Below the pieces are notes generated by a model that did no database searches, was not told where the DNA came from, and saw nothing but the letters and a program-made list of their open reading frames with translations. Positions 1-14,607 of a DNA stretch of 64,000 bases are shown here, piece by piece; the stretch's first letter is position 1; every line of letters starts with the position of its first letter. Origin of the DNA: Nesterenkonia sp. Act20. Its GTDB lineage: Bacteria; Actinomycetota; Actinomycetes; Actinomycetales; Micrococcaceae. Location: NCBI RefSeq assembly GCF_019173455.1, contig NZ_JADPQH010000002.1, forward strand, positions 573,490 through 637,489, given 5' to 3'. The translations under genes and the position numbers were made by a program.

Positions 1-2
1 TC

Positions 3-701
3 CTGATGGGTGACTTCAACTCCTACGAGCTGGAGGACCCGATCCAGGTCATCACCGAGGCGGGGTACTCCAACCTCTCTGCGGCGACCGGTGGATACAG
101 CTACATGTTCGACGGCGCGGTGGGATCCCTGGATCATCTCTTCGCCACCGAGGCCGCCGCCAGCGATGTGGACCAGACGCAGATCTGGAACATCAACGCG
201 GTGGAGCCCCTCGCGCTGGAATACAGCCGCTACAACTCCGTGGGCACGATGCTCTACGCCCCGGATCAGTGGCGCTCCTCCGACCACGATCCGATCGTGG
301 CCGACCTCACCCTCTCCGGAACCGGCACTCCCGGCGACGGCGATGAGAACGAGGACGGAGACGACGAGAACGGCGGCGAGGAGACCCCCAGCTATGAGGC
401 CTGGGACTCAGCCGCGGTCTACACCAACGGCGACACCGTGAGCTACGAGGGCGGCGTCTACACCGCGCTCTGGTACTCCAAGAATCAGGTCCCCGGGGCA
501 TCCCCGTGGAGCGCCTGGTCCGAGGTGGGCACACCCGCCGAATGTGGCGACGCGACCCTGCCGCAGTGGGCGCCGAGCTCACAGTTCGACGGCGGCGAGA
601 CCATCGTGCACGAGGGCACCAGCTACACGGCGAAGTGGTACACCCGGAACCAGGAGCCGGGCGACCGGTACGGCCCCTGGGAGGAGAACGGCACCTGCTG
701 A
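3..701 (+). CDS. C-terminal part of an extracellular endonuclease (EEP superfamily, ExeM/NucH-like) with two chitin-binding modules; 5' end outside window
   Basis: Only the last ~232 residues are in the window; the reading frame is open at the left edge, so the internal ATG at 6 is not the real start. GDFN at the very beginning is the metal-binding motif of the endonuclease/exonuclease/phosphatase fold. SLDHLF (about residue 41) and SDHDP (about residue 92) are the matching C-terminal catalytic motifs. A Gly/Asp/Glu-rich linker (about 105-128) leads to two tandem CBM5/12-type modules (about 130-175 and 187-228), each with the aromatic W-x-Y, 'Y..KNQ/TRNQ' and 'PG' pattern of chitinase binding domains. 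The likely role is a secreted nuclease that degrades extracellular DNA while attached to chitin or a similar glycan. The signal peptide cannot be seen. Confidence 0.8.
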   Translation: MMGDFNSYELEDPIQVITEAGYSNLSAATGGYSYMFDGAVGSLDHLFATEAAASDVDQTQIWNINAVEPLALEYSRYNSVGTMLYAPDQWRSSDHDPIVADLTLSGTGTPGDGDENEDGDDENGGEETPSYEAWDSAAVYTNGDTVSYEGGVYTALWYSKNQVPGASPWSAWSEVGTPAECGDATLPQWAPSSQFDGGETIVHEGTSYTAKWYTRNQEPGDRYGPWEENGTC

Positions 702-716
702 GCTGAGTTGACCTGG

Positions 717-746
717 GCGGGGCCGGACCAGCTGACCCGGCCCCGC
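717..746 (+). terminator. GC-rich hairpin after the nuclease gene
   Basis: GCGGGGCCGG (717-726) pairs perfectly with CCGGCCCCGC (737-746) around a 10-nt loop, starting 15 nt after the nuclease stop. No U-tract follows on the plus strand, so termination efficiency is uncertain. It lies between two convergent genes. Confidence 0.5.
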
Positions 747-786
747 TGGCTCAGCCCCGCCCGCCCTACCTCGCCCGGACTGCGCG

Positions 787-1230
787 TTAAGCGGCCCTGT
801 GAGCGGCGATCACACCGGTCTTCCGCAGGCCCAGCCAGGTGAGAAATGCGGCGGGCAGGCCCGTCAGTGCCATAGCGAGGATGCTGCCCGCGCCGCCCCA
901 GGTATAGATCCCGATCGAAATGCCCAGTGCCACCACCGCAGCCCCCAGAAGAGCTTCCCATCGTGCGGTCCTCTGAGTCCGTGAGAATCTGCGAAAGACC
1001 TGTACCGCGACGACGGCGACAGCTGCACTCAATAGTGCAGGGAACATGATCATGATGAAGAGCACCGGGAAGAAGCTCAGCGATTCACCGCTGATCGATC
1101 CAGCGATGAGCGTCTCACCGGCCGCTGCGAGCACAAGCCCACCGGCGACCCCCAGCGCGACAGCGACAAGGCACACAAGGGCGTCGAGGCCCACTATCCT
1201 GCGGGCAGCTGGGCCCAAGTCATGCGTCAT
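787..1230 (-). CDS. Small integral membrane protein of unknown function
   Basis: 147 residues with about four hydrophobic segments (roughly 16-38, 51-75, 93-112 and 115-135), short basic loops and a C-terminal HRAA. I do not recognise a family. I chose the ATG at 1230 rather than the one at 1239 because TAGTAT lies exactly 7 nt upstream of it (plus-strand 1238-1243), matching the leaderless pattern seen elsewhere in the window; the upstream ATG overlaps that hexamer. It is convergent with the nuclease gene. The gene downstream on the same strand, guaB3, ends 30 nt from this start, but transcription runs away from it. Confidence 0.55.
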   Translation of the reverse strand: MTHDLGPAARRIVGLDALVCLVAVALGVAGGLVLAAAGETLIAGSISGESLSFFPVLFIMIMFPALLSAAVAVVAVQVFRRFSRTQRTARWEALLGAAVVALGISIGIYTWGGAGSILAMALTGLPAAFLTWLGLRKTGVIAAHRAA

Positions 1231-1260
1231 GCACGGCATACTACCCAGGTGCGCGGCTGG

Positions 1261-2403
1261 TCAGCGGGTCTGCTGGCCCATCGGGGAGACGATCGCGTCC
1301 ACGCGCTGGAAGGACTTCAGATCCACGTAGCCCGTGGAGGCCATCGCGTGGCGCAGTCCGCCCATCAGGTTCGAGGAACCGTCCGTGTGGTGCGCGGGGC
1401 CCCAGAGCAGCTCCTGCAGCGGGGCGACGGTGCCCACTCGGGTGCGGTGGCCGCGCGGGAAGTCCGGGTGCACAGCTTCGAGCCCCCAGTGCCAGCCCTT
1501 GCCCGGTGCCTCTTCGGCGCGGGCGAGCGTGGTGCCGAGCATGACGGCATCGGCGCCCATGGCCAGTGCCTTGACGAGGTCCCCGGAGGAGCCCATCCCG
1601 CCGTCGGCGATGACCTGGACATAGCGGCCACCTGATTCATCCAGGTAGTCCCGTCGTGCCGCCGCGACATCGCTGATCGCAGTGGCCATCGGCACGCGAA
1701 TGCCCATGGCGCGGCGGGTGGTCGTGGCCGCCCCGCCGCCGAAGCCGACCAGCACGCCGGCGGCACCGGTGCGCATCAGATGCAGCGCCGGCGTGTACCC
1801 GGCAGCACCGCCGACGATCACGGGCACATCGAGTTCATAGATGAACTCCTTGAGGTTCAGCGGGTCGCCGTTCTGCGCCACGTGCTCGGCGGAGACGGTG
1901 GTGCCGCGGATGACGAACATGTCCACCCCGGCCTCGACCACGGTCTGGTAGAACTCCTGGGTACGCTGCGGAGTGAGCGAACCCGAGACCACGACGCCGG
2001 CGTCACGGATCTCTGCCAGCCGTGCCGTGATCAGCTCGGCCTTGATGGGCTCGGAGTAGAGCTCCTGGAGGCGACGGGTGTTGTCCGCAGAGATCTCATC
2101 GGCGCCCAGCGCCGCAATCTCGGCGAGCACCGCCTCAGGGTTCTCATACCGGGTCCACAGCCCCTCCAGGTTCAGCACGCCCAGGCCACCCTGCTTGCCC
2201 AGCTCGATGGCGGTGGCCGGGGACATGACCGAGTCCATGGGCGCACCGATCACCGGCATGTTGAAGGAGTAGGCGTCGATTCGCCAGTCCAGACTCACGT
2301 CCTGCGGGCTGCGAGTACGTCGGTTCGGGACGATGGCGACATCGTCCAGCGCCCAGGCCCTTCGACCGTTCTTGGCCAGGCCGATGGGGATCTCGTTGCT
2401 CAA
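1261..2403 (-). CDS. guaB3: GuaB3-family IMP dehydrogenase-related protein
   Basis: 380 residues forming an IMPDH/GMP-reductase-type TIM barrel without the CBS pair found in guaB next door. Barrel motifs include the N-terminal 'GAPMDSVMSP' and 'VIADGGMGSSGD' with 'GADAVMLGT'. In the active-site loop the IMPDH signature G-S-x-C-T-T-R is replaced by GGAATTTR, so Thr stands where the nucleophilic Cys should be; ordinary IMPDH chemistry is therefore doubtful. The start is TTG (plus-strand 2401-2403) with AAAGGAG about 5 nt upstream; no better ATG is available. It lies 13 nt downstream of guaB and is presumably co-transcribed. Many actinobacteria have this gene next to guaB, and its role is not settled. 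Confidence 0.85.
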   Translation of the reverse strand: MSNEIPIGLAKNGRRAWALDDVAIVPNRRTRSPQDVSLDWRIDAYSFNMPVIGAPMDSVMSPATAIELGKQGGLGVLNLEGLWTRYENPEAVLAEIAALGADEISADNTRRLQELYSEPIKAELITARLAEIRDAGVVVSGSLTPQRTQEFYQTVVEAGVDMFVIRGTTVSAEHVAQNGDPLNLKEFIYELDVPVIVGGAAGYTPALHLMRTGAAGVLVGFGGGAATTTRRAMGIRVPMATAISDVAAARRDYLDESGGRYVQVIADGGMGSSGDLVKALAMGADAVMLGTTLARAEEAPGKGWHWGLEAVHPDFPRGHRTRVGTVAPLQELLWGPAHHTDGSSNLMGGLRHAMASTGYVDLKSFQRVDAIVSPMGQQTR

Positions 2404-2416
2404 AACAGCTCCTTTA

Positions 2417-4033
<1,617 letters not shown>

Positions 4034-4073
4034 TTAGCACTCTGCTTGACCGAGTGCTAAGGCCGTCTATAAA
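4034..4073 (+). promoter_or_regulatory. groESL promoter embedded in a perfect CIRCE operator (HrcA site)
   Basis: TTAGCACTC (4034-4042), a 9-nt spacer and GAGTGCTAA (4052-4060) form the exact CIRCE consensus bound by the heat-shock repressor HrcA. A -35 element TTGACC (4046-4051) sits inside the spacer, and the -10 TATAAA (4068-4073) lies 16 bp further, so bound repressor would directly cover the -35 region. This predicts heat-inducible, HrcA-repressed transcription of groES-groEL. hrcA itself is not in the window. Confidence 0.93.
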
Positions 4074-4080
4074 GTTTGGC

Positions 4081-4107
4081 TTAGCACTCGAGACCCTCGG
4101 GTGCCAG
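4081..4107 (+). promoter_or_regulatory. Second, degenerate CIRCE element
   Basis: A perfect left arm TTAGCACTC (4081-4089) is followed after 9 nt by GGGTGCCAG (4099-4107), which matches 6 of 9 positions of the right arm. It lies just downstream of the predicted groESL transcription start, so it could act as a second, weaker HrcA site. About 190 nt of leader then separate it from groES; I see no gene in that stretch. Confidence 0.6.
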
Positions 4108-4294
4108 CCTGTCCGCGGGCCGTCAACCTGCGGATATCAGCCTGACGGGGCACCATCCGGCACCGCGACGACGGTTGGCCACTCCTAAGGCGTGCAACAG
4201 ATTTCGGCCTGTCAAGCACCCCGGTGTCACCGGGATGCCCGGTACGGGCCTGTGCAGTTAACCGATTCCACCCCACGCAAAGGAGAGTACTGAC

Positions 4295-4591
4295 GTGTCA
4301 GTCTCCATCAAGCCTCTCGAGGATCGCATTGTTGTCCGCCCCCTGGAAGCAGAGCAGACCACCGCTTCCGGTCTGGTCATCCCGGACACCGCCAAGGAGA
4401 AGCCCCAGGAGGGCAAGGTCGTCGCCGTGGGCCCAGGTCGTTTCGACGAAAAGGGCAAGCGCATCCCCGTTGACGTCTCCGAGGGTGACGTCGTCATCTA
4501 CTCGAAGTTCGGCGGCACCGAGGTCAAGGTCAGCGGCGAAGAGTACCTCGTGCTCAACGCTCGCGACGTCCTCGCCATCATCGAGAAGTAA
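4295..4591 (+). CDS. groES: Co-chaperonin GroES (Cpn10)
   Basis: Heptameric lid that caps the GroEL folding chamber. The 98 residues are full length and show the N-terminal '[19 protein letters not shown]', the mobile loop region '[20 protein letters not shown]' that contacts GroEL, and the C-terminal '[15 protein letters not shown]'. The start is GTG, preceded by AAGGAGAG about 9 nt upstream. The gene is followed after 73 nt by groEL on the same strand, in a classical bicistronic operon controlled by the upstream CIRCE elements. Confidence 0.97.
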   Translation: MSVSIKPLEDRIVVRPLEAEQTTASGLVIPDTAKEKPQEGKVVAVGPGRFDEKGKRIPVDVSEGDVVIYSKFGGTEVKVSGEEYLVLNARDVLAIIEK

Positions 4592-4661
4592 GAACGGACC
4601 GCTGAAGTCTCTTCACGGACCTCATCTGGATCCGATTCTCACACTCTCAAAGGAGCAGTAA

Positions 4662-6260
<1,599 letters not shown>

Positions 6261-6279
6261 CCTCGCCTGATTCCCGTTG

Positions 6280-6315
6280 AAGGGGGCTCTGACCGCACGC
6301 GGTCAGGGCCCCCTT
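6280..6315. terminator. Bidirectional terminator between groEL and the CPBP protease
   Basis: A long stem pairs AAGGGGGC..CTGACCGC (from 6280) with GCGGTCAG..GCCCCCTT (to 6315) around a short loop, ~20 nt after the groEL stop and ~50 nt from the stop of the convergent CPBP gene. A/T-bearing ends flank it on both sides, so it can serve both genes. Confidence 0.85.
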
Positions 6316-6364
6316 CGCTGTGCCTGGTTGCTTTCCTGTGCCCTGGCTGCCGGTTCGCGCTTGG

Positions 6365-7168
6365 CTATCCCGGGATGAGCTGCAGCACCAGCGGGAAGGC
6401 GAGGAACGCCACCACGTCCAAGAGCAGGTGTGCGATCACCAGCGGCATCACCCGGCCGTAGCGGTGGTAGATCCACCCGAAGATCACTCCCATGAGCAGG
6501 TTGCCGATTCCCGGGCCGAAGCCCTGGTAGAGGTGGTAGGCCCCGCGCAGCAGCGCCGATCCGAGGATGATCGCCCATATCCCCGCCTGCGGCCAGATCC
6601 GCCGCGCCCGGTCGAAGAGGTAGGCGAGCATGATGATCTCCTCGAGCAGCGAGTGTCGCAGCGCGGTGAGCACGAGCACCGGAGTCGTCCACCAGTGTTC
6701 GCCGACATCGGCCGGAATCAGCTCCGCGGTGATGCCCGTGGCGCGGCCCACCGCGTAGATCACCACGGTGCCCAACCCGATGAGCACAAAGAGTCCGACG
6801 CCGAGCAGCACGTCCCGGCCAGGGGCCCGCAGATCGAGTCCGAACCTGCGGAACGGGTTCACCCCATGCAGGAAGAACAGGTAGAAGACCAGCACCACAG
6901 GAACCAGGGCGAAGACCGAGTCGAGCACCTGGTAGCTGAAGTCGAAGAGCTCCGCCCGCGAGCGCGAGGACTGTACCGTCGCTGTCTGGTCCGCCAGCGG
7001 GGCGATCGTCAGCCGTTCGGCGAGCTGAAGCACGGCATAGATCGCGGCGCGCCCCAAGGACAGACCTAGCATGATCGCCAGCTCCCAGCCGTAGAAGCGG
7101 CGCCGCAGGCCGGAAGGGGCGGGCGCTGCCGGCGGCGAGTCCGGAGACTGGATTCTTGTTCGCTTCAC
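6365..7168 (-). CDS. CPBP (CAAX/Abi-type) intramembrane metalloprotease
   Basis: A polytopic membrane protein of ~267 residues with about seven hydrophobic segments. The family motifs are visible: the Glu pair in 'LLEEIIMLAYLFDR', the His in 'LLRGAYHLYQGFG', and the later 'PLVIAHLLLD' His, arranged as in bacterial CPBP/Rce1-like glutamic or metallo-proteases. The substrate is unknown; family members cleave or process membrane peptides or act in immunity or maturation. The open frame reaches a TTG at 7174, but I prefer the GTG at 7168 because TAGACT (plus 7176-7181) lies 7 nt upstream, suggesting a leaderless mRNA. The gene is divergent from the low-MW phosphatase gene. Confidence 0.8.
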   Translation of the reverse strand: MKRTRIQSPDSPPAAPAPSGLRRRFYGWELAIMLGLSLGRAAIYAVLQLAERLTIAPLADQTATVQSSRSRAELFDFSYQVLDSVFALVPVVLVFYLFFLHGVNPFRRFGLDLRAPGRDVLLGVGLFVLIGLGTVVIYAVGRATGITAELIPADVGEHWWTTPVLVLTALRHSLLEEIIMLAYLFDRARRIWPQAGIWAIILGSALLRGAYHLYQGFGPGIGNLLMGVIFGWIYHRYGRVMPLVIAHLLLDVVAFLAFPLVLQLIPG

Positions 7169-7220
7169 GGGCAAGAGTCTAGGTGGGGTCCTGCGGGGCC
7201 GATGTGATCAGATGGAATCC

Positions 7221-7796
7221 ATGACTGAGACCTACACCCTGCTGGCCGTGTGCACAGGCAATATCTGCCGCTCCCCAGCGATGGACCGACTGCTCGCCCA
7301 TGCCTTCGGTGAGGACGAGATCATCGTCCGTTCCGCCGGCACCCACGCTCATGTGGGCGATGACATGGAGCCGCAGATGAAGACCAGGCTCGCCGATTAC
7401 GGGGCGGAGACCTCGGACTTCCAGGCGGAGCAGCTGCGCTCCGAGATGGTCCGGGACAGCGACCTCGTGCTGACTGCGACCCGCGGCCACGTGGACGACA
7501 TCCTCAACGACATTCCGGAGAGCGCCCAGAAGGTGTTCACCATTCGCGAGTTCGCGCGGCTGCTCGACGCCGTGGACGAGACCGAGCTGCGCGCTGCCCT
7601 CGCAGGTGCCGACTCGACCCCGGCGAAGTTCGCTGCGCTGGTGCCGCTGGTGGCCGCTCAGCGGGATCACGGCGACTCCGCAGGCTCCGAGGACGATGTT
7701 GTGGATCCCTACATGATGCCGGAGGAGGTCTTCGACGCCTCCTTCCGGCAGGTCCGGGAACCGGTGGAGCGGCTGCGGGACGCCCTGCTGAGCTGA
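7221..7796 (+). CDS. Low-molecular-weight protein-tyrosine phosphatase family protein
   Basis: 191 residues from the ATG at 7221 (an in-frame ATG at 7212 is also possible). The P-loop CTGNICRS at residues 11-18 is the CX5R(S) signature of low-MW tyrosine phosphatases and arsenate-reductase-like enzymes, with Cys11 as nucleophile. The C-terminal 'VVDPYMMPEEVF' supplies the general-acid Asp of the DPY motif. Compared with the ~150-residue family norm there is an extra segment before DPY (around 'LAGADSTPAKFAALVPLVAAQRD'). The likely role is dephosphorylation of tyrosine phosphoproteins, possibly in envelope polysaccharide control, but no capsule genes are adjacent. It converges on the kinase-like gene with only 11 nt between stops. 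Confidence 0.82.
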   Translation: MTETYTLLAVCTGNICRSPAMDRLLAHAFGEDEIIVRSAGTHAHVGDDMEPQMKTRLADYGAETSDFQAEQLRSEMVRDSDLVLTATRGHVDDILNDIPESAQKVFTIREFARLLDAVDETELRAALAGADSTPAKFAALVPLVAAQRDHGDSAGSEDDVVDPYMMPEEVFDASFRQVREPVERLRDALLS

Positions 7797-7807
7797 GGGC
7801 GGACGGC

Positions 7808-12013
<4,206 letters not shown>

Positions 12014-12033
12014 GCGAGGTGGCGCACTACAGC

Positions 12034-12597
12034 ATGACTCAAAACCGAGGGACGCAGGACAGCACAGCGCAGGACAGCACAGCGCAGGGCAGCGAGCCGC
12101 TCATCCGGGAAGCCACCGAGGCGGACTGGGACAGGATCGCGGAGCTGACCGTGGCCGCATACGTGGACGGAGGATTCCTCACCGCAGGAGACTCCTATGT
12201 CAGCCACCTCACCGACGTCGCCACCCGGGCCGCCGCCTCCACCGTGCTGGTGGCCGAGGTGCCCACGGAGCACGGCCCTGCGGTGGCCGCCTCCGTGGCA
12301 GTCACCGACGCGGGTGGGCCGATGGCCGAGGTGTCCCGTGAAGGAGAGATGGAGTTCCGCATGCTCGCGGTGGCTCCGGAGCATCAGGGCCGCGGGATTG
12401 CTCGTCGCATGGTCCGGCACATCATCGCCGAGGCCGAGGCACGGCCGGAGATACGGGCGCTGACGCTGTGCAGCCTGACCTCGATGACGACGGCGCATTC
12501 GCTCTACCGCTCAGAGGGTTTCCGTGAGCAGCCGGAGCGGGACTTCTGGCTCGAGGAGAAGGACGAACGCTTCCCCTTCTTCATCCGCGAGGTCTGA
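12034..12597 (+). CDS. GNAT-family N-acetyltransferase
   Basis: 187 residues with the acetyl-CoA pocket motif 'MLAVAPEHQGRGIARRMVRHI' (Q/R-x-x-G-x-G/A) and a typical C-terminal 'AHSLYRSEGF' strand-helix. The substrate is unknown. The N-terminal ~20 residues contain a short duplicated DSTAQ peptide encoded by two copies of a 15-nt unit (12061-12075 and 12076-12090). I chose the ATG at 12034; a GTG at 12019 in the same frame is an alternative. It is 20 nt downstream of the phosphatase and probably the last gene of the ligA run, since a strong terminator follows. Confidence 0.82.
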   Translation: MTQNRGTQDSTAQDSTAQGSEPLIREATEADWDRIAELTVAAYVDGGFLTAGDSYVSHLTDVATRAAASTVLVAEVPTEHGPAVAASVAVTDAGGPMAEVSREGEMEFRMLAVAPEHQGRGIARRMVRHIIAEAEARPEIRALTLCSLTSMTTAHSLYRSEGFREQPERDFWLEEKDERFPFFIREV

Positions 12598-12657
12598 GGA
12601 CAGGCCTCACACTCGCTGCGGGTCCCTCCACACCGGCCCTCCACATCAGACACGAGA

Positions 12658-12700
12658 AAGCCCGGTGATGCCTCTCCCCTCGAGAGGCATCACCGGGCTT
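12658..12700. terminator. Strong bidirectional terminator
   Basis: A 19-bp perfect stem (AAGCCCGGTGATGCCTCTC at 12658-12676 with its complement at 12682-12700) and a 5-nt loop, placed between the convergent GNAT and symporter genes. T-rich sequence (CTTCGTTGTT) follows on the plus side. Confidence 0.92.
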
Positions 12701-12754
12701 CTTCGTTGTTGATCTTCCTTGCTCAGCGCGAGGTCTCGCGCAGGGCAGTCAGGA

Positions 12755-14308
12755 TCAGCGGCGCTCTGCCATCTCGTGCGGCAGCGGCTCCGGATCCTCC
12801 AACAGACGGCCAGCCTTGCGGTCGGCCAGGTACTGCTTCATCTCTTCCTTGACCTTCGGCGCCAGGATGATCAGGCCGATGACGTTGATGAAGATGCACA
12901 TGAACAGCGCCGAATCGGCGAAGCTGAAGATGTTGTTGGTGGAGACCAGGCAGCCGATGACGACCAGGACCAGGGAGATGGCACGGAAGATGCCGTCACC
13001 GATCTTGGTGGTGCCGAAGAGGTGCCGCCAGGCCTGGATGCCGTAGTAGGACCAGGTGATCAGCGTGGAGTAAGCGAACAACAGGACTGCCACGGTCAGC
13101 ACGACGTTGAAGCCGGGCAGGAACGAATCGAACGCGGCCGATGTCAGGGCGACCGGGTTGTCCGCGCCTCCGGCATCCAGGGCCTCCTGGTACTCGGGGG
13201 TCCACGCGAAGATGATCACCAGTGCGGTCATGGTGCAGACGACCACCGTGTCGATGAAGGGCTCCAGTGCAGCGTTGAAGCCCTCGGAGATCGGACGGCG
13301 GGTCTTGACTGCCGAGTGGGCGATCGGCGCCGAGCCGATGCCTGCCTCGTTGGAGAAGGCTGCTCGCTGAACACCGATGATGATGACGCCCAGCACACCG
13401 CCGGAGATGCCCTCCGGGGAGAATGCCCCGCTGATGATCGCACCGAAGGCATCGCCGATGTTGGCGAAGTTCACCGCGATGACGATCAGGCAGGCGACCA
13501 CGTAGATGATGGCCATGGCCGGGACCAGCTTGGCAGTGACCGAGCCGATGGACTTGATGCCGCCGATGACGACCACGCCGACCAGGATTGCGAACACGAT
13601 GCCGAAGATCAGGGCCGCGAGGTCCGAGCCGAAGAAGCCGTCGTCGCCGCCGGTAGCTGCGCGCAGCTGGCCGAAGGCCTGGTTGGCCTGGAACATGCCG
13701 CCGCCGACCACGCCGAAGAGCATGATCGCGATCGCGAAGAGACCGGTGATGATGGCCACTGGGATGCGGCCGAGCTTGTGGTAAGCGACCTTGAGGTACT
13801 GGAAGGGTCCGCCGTGAACCACACCGTTCTCATCGATGTGACGGTACTTCACACCGAGCGTGCACTCCACAAACTTGGTGCACATGCCGAAGAGCCCGGC
13901 GATGATCATCCAGAAGGTGGCACCGGGGCCGCCCAGGGAGACCGCAGCGGCGACACCGGCGATGTTGCCCAGGCCCACCGTGGCGGAGACCGCCGAGGTC
14001 AAGGCCTGGAAGTGCGAGACCTCACCAGGGTCCTTCTCGGTGGTCCACTTGCCGCGGACCACCTCGAGGCTCACCTGCGGCGTGCGGAACTGGACGAAGC
14101 CGAAATAGAGGCTGAAGCCGATGGAGGCCAGAATCGACCACAGCACGACGACTGGTGCGTCGAAGCCGCCCAGCGGGACAGTGGCGAAGATGATGGCCGC
14201 GAATCCCTCTGCGATCCCCGCGAACCAGCCATCCACGGTATTGGCGGCCTGCTGCAGCGAGGATTCCTCCGCTGCCGCCGCCATGATGTATGCACTCGTG
14301 GTGCTCAT
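12755..14308 (-). CDS. Alanine/glycine:sodium symporter (AGCS family)
   Basis: 517 residues with about 11 membrane segments, matching the AGCS/DagA family that imports alanine or glycine with Na+. Recognisable parts are 'ALTSAVSATVGLGNIAGVAAAVSLGGPGATFWM' (the AGCS signature), 'GGPFQYL', 'RAAFSNEAGIGSAPIAHSA' and 'TWSYYGIQAW'. The ATG at 14308 is preceded by GAGGGA about 5 nt upstream. The C-terminus is cytosolic and charged. Two small palindromes lie in its upstream region. It is transcribed as a single gene, bounded downstream by the strong terminator at 12658-12700. Confidence 0.92.
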   Translation of the reverse strand: MSTTSAYIMAAAAEESSLQQAANTVDGWFAGIAEGFAAIIFATVPLGGFDAPVVVLWSILASIGFSLYFGFVQFRTPQVSLEVVRGKWTTEKDPGEVSHFQALTSAVSATVGLGNIAGVAAAVSLGGPGATFWMIIAGLFGMCTKFVECTLGVKYRHIDENGVVHGGPFQYLKVAYHKLGRIPVAIITGLFAIAIMLFGVVGGGMFQANQAFGQLRAATGGDDGFFGSDLAALIFGIVFAILVGVVVIGGIKSIGSVTAKLVPAMAIIYVVACLIVIAVNFANIGDAFGAIISGAFSPEGISGGVLGVIIIGVQRAAFSNEAGIGSAPIAHSAVKTRRPISEGFNAALEPFIDTVVVCTMTALVIIFAWTPEYQEALDAGGADNPVALTSAAFDSFLPGFNVVLTVAVLLFAYSTLITWSYYGIQAWRHLFGTTKIGDGIFRAISLVLVVIGCLVSTNNIFSFADSALFMCIFINVIGLIILAPKVKEEMKQYLADRKAGRLLEDPEPLPHEMAERR

Positions 14309-14344
14309 GTGATTCCCTCATTCGAAGTTCGGTGCAAGCGCTTA

Positions 14345-14378
14345 TGACGTCACGCTCCGGGGTGCAACCCCGGGTTGC
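14345..14378. promoter_or_regulatory. Palindromic elements upstream of the AGCS symporter
   Basis: TGACGTCA (14345-14352) is a perfect 8-bp palindrome, and GCAACCC-C-GGGTTGC (14364-14378) is a perfect inverted repeat around one base. They lie 37-70 nt before the symporter start and could be an operator and/or leader hairpin. No known regulator is assigned. The remaining 14379-14496 shows nothing else I recognise. Confidence 0.4.
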
Positions 14379-14496
14379 GCAATAATCTACTCCCTGACTG
14401 TTTCAGCCAGTTTGCGACACGCAATGAATGTGTATCGTGCATGTTTCCAGGTGGTGGAATATTGCACAAGAGAGAATTGTGCCATAGAACACACAA

Positions 14497-14537
14497 ACGG
14501 CCCAGAAACCTGCCGGTGAAGCAGGGTTCTGGGCCGT
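14497..14537 (-). terminator. Terminator of the gatCAB operon
   Basis: ACGGCCCAGAA..CCTGC (14497-14513) pairs with GCAGG..TTCTGGGCCGT (14521-14537), one internal mismatch and a 7-nt loop. On the minus strand it is followed by TTTGTGTG, about 70 nt after the gatB stop. Confidence 0.85.
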
Positions 14538-14607
14538 GAGTGAAGTGTTGAGCTGTGTCGCCGACGCGGGGCCGCGGGTGCCCACGCCCCTCAGCGCGGC
14601 GTACGGA

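Noticed and set aside
12719-14347. 542-aa open frame antisense to the AGCS symporter
   Set aside because: Composition dominated by Asp, His, Gly and Arg with no hydrophobic core; shadow of the symporter gene.
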